Shown here: in pieces, positions 20,097 to 20,834 of the stretch | Layout of the letters: the number at the start of each line of letters is the position of its first letter | How positions within the stretch are numbered: position 1 is the stretch's first letter | Source of the DNA: JAEXNA01 sp037968995 | GTDB lineage: Bacteria; Vulcanimicrobiota; Xenobia; Xenobiales; JADMJV01 | Length of the DNA stretch: 20,834 nucleotides | Reading direction: 5' to 3' | Assembly (NCBI GenBank): GCA_037968995.1 | Contig: JBBKWP010000171.1 | Location: 1-20,834, forward strand | Notes under the pieces: generated by a model | Databases searched by the model: none | Told to the model about the DNA's origin: nothing | What the model saw: the letters and a program-made list of their open reading frames with translations, nothing else | Made by a program: the position numbers and the translations under genes

Positions 20097-20834
20097 ATGA
20101 AAATATTTTGGACCGTCTTGGTCTTACTGTTTGTCGCCCAGCCTTTGCAGGCAGAAGCACCTAGCCGAGCTATGGTTTTAGTCTTTGATCAGATGAGAGC
20201 CGAATATATCGACCGCTACGATATGACAAATTTTAAGCGGGCTCGAGCGATGGGTATGGAATTTGAGAACGGGATCGTGGGTCACCTGGAGTCCAACACC
20301 ATCGTCTCCCACCCGGTCATCTCTAGCGGAAAACTCCCCAAAAATCTCCCCTGGGGAACCCATGTTATGAAGGATACAAAGGGGCTTTTAGGGGAAAAAG
20401 ACCTTTACTACAAACCGTTTGACCTCACTCCAGAGCAGTGGCTCAGCCTCCACCAAAAAACTTCCGGCGATACCTCGCTCTTGGCTCGGATCAAGCAGAA
20501 GAATCCCGGACCAACTTTTACGGTGGCCCAGAAAAAGTACGCTGCCTTCAACTATGGGGGCCCTTACTCCGATACCATCATCTGCTTGGACTCTGCTCTG
20601 ACAGAGGGGCCCTGGAAAGGTCACCATCGACCGGGTGGCAAGAATGTCCCTTCCTACCTTCGCGAACCCGAAGGGAACAGATTCTACGTCGGGGCTACCG
20701 ACGATTGGGGCTCCGGCCAAGAAGTTTATCCTTTCCACGGAAACTCGTTCGTAACCGGAAATGACCCGGATCGCCAAGGCGGCGACATCTGGGTGGGCGA
20801 CGTGGTAGAGAAGATCATGGAGCGTGAGAAGGAC
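20097..20834 (+). CDS. Alkaline-phosphatase-superfamily (nucleotide pyrophosphatase-like) enzyme, 3' partial
   Basis: The frame starts at ATG 20097 and is still open at the window end, giving 246 residues. A signal peptide is present (MKIFWTVLVLLFVAQPLQA, cut after Ala19). AMVLVFDQMRAEYIDRYD carries the first metal Asp (Asp31). LESNTIVSHPVISSGKLPKN holds the likely nucleophile Thr68 in the position of the Thr/Ser of type I phosphodiesterases. Downstream blocks FTVAQKKYAAFNYGGPYSD, NVPSYLREPEGNRFYVG, YPFHGNSFVTGNDP and GGDIWVGD fit the family closely. The second metal site should lie beyond the window. It hydrolyses phosphate mono- or diesters, probably in the periplasm; substrate cannot be told. 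Confidence 0.85.
   Translation, partial: MKIFWTVLVLLFVAQPLQAEAPSRAMVLVFDQMRAEYIDRYDMTNFKRARAMGMEFENGIVGHLESNTIVSHPVISSGKLPKNLPWGTHVMKDTKGLLGEKDLYYKPFDLTPEQWLSLHQKTSGDTSLLARIKQKNPGPTFTVAQKKYAAFNYGGPYSDTIICLDSALTEGPWKGHHRPGGKNVPSYLREPEGNRFYVGATDDWGSGQEVYPFHGNSFVTGNDPDRQGGDIWVGDVVEKIMEREKD

Overview
The window comes from a bacterial genome of moderate-to-high GC (estimated by eye in the mid 50s percent). It has close-packed genes, many secreted or surface-type proteins, and strong AAGGAG-type ribosome binding sites on several genes. Lineage cannot be fixed from sequence alone. The HNH protein with a DUF222-like helical N-terminus, a pseudopilin-like secreted protein, a large cyclase/ATPase/TPR protein and a SFPD-repeat protein would fit an environmental deep-branching or Myxococcota/Bdellovibrionota/Eremiobacterota-like genome, but this is inference. 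No tRNA, rRNA, CRISPR array, intact transposase or phage module was seen.

Left part (1-4500) is an accessory, decaying region. It holds a 5'-truncated (by the window edge) HNH endonuclease gene, a dispersed repeat present here and again near 4350, a C-terminal relic of a short-chain dehydrogenase, a MazF-type toxin with a ribbon-helix-helix-type antitoxin overlapping by ATGA, a truncated SAM methyltransferase running divergently from the antitoxin, a Pr6Pr-type six-helix membrane protein, and a small Gly/Ala-rich protein.

Middle-left (4418-7947) is a leftward gene run: a secreted protein of unknown function, a COG4335-type DNA alkylation repair protein whose N-terminal homology extends upstream of any normal start codon, an ADP-ribosylglycohydrolase, and a DUF3592-like two-helix protein ending at a clear hairpin terminator.

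Middle (8200-14700): a small two-helix protein; a 1003-residue class III cyclase/AAA/TPR protein that has lost the first part of its cyclase domain through a deletion that also switched reading frame; a Gly-rich protein with a modular PANPTRRSVED repeat; an AHSA1/SRPBCC protein; and, on the other strand, a 435-residue protein made almost wholly of nine-residue GDxNxVxQx-type repeats, predicted to be a beta-solenoid.

Right part (14900-20834): a ClpS-family adaptor, a secreted SFPD-repeat protein, a lipoprotein with a carboxypeptidase-regulatory-like fold, a relic of a universal-stress-protein-like domain, two secreted proteins (one TPR), a secreted protein joining a pseudopilin-like segment to a conserved C-terminal domain, and the 5' part of an alkaline-phosphatase-superfamily enzyme running off the window. 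The best candidates for undescribed biology are the nonapeptide solenoid protein, the PANPTRRSVED repeat protein, the frame-switched cyclase, and the alkylation-repair/ADP-ribosylhydrolase pair.
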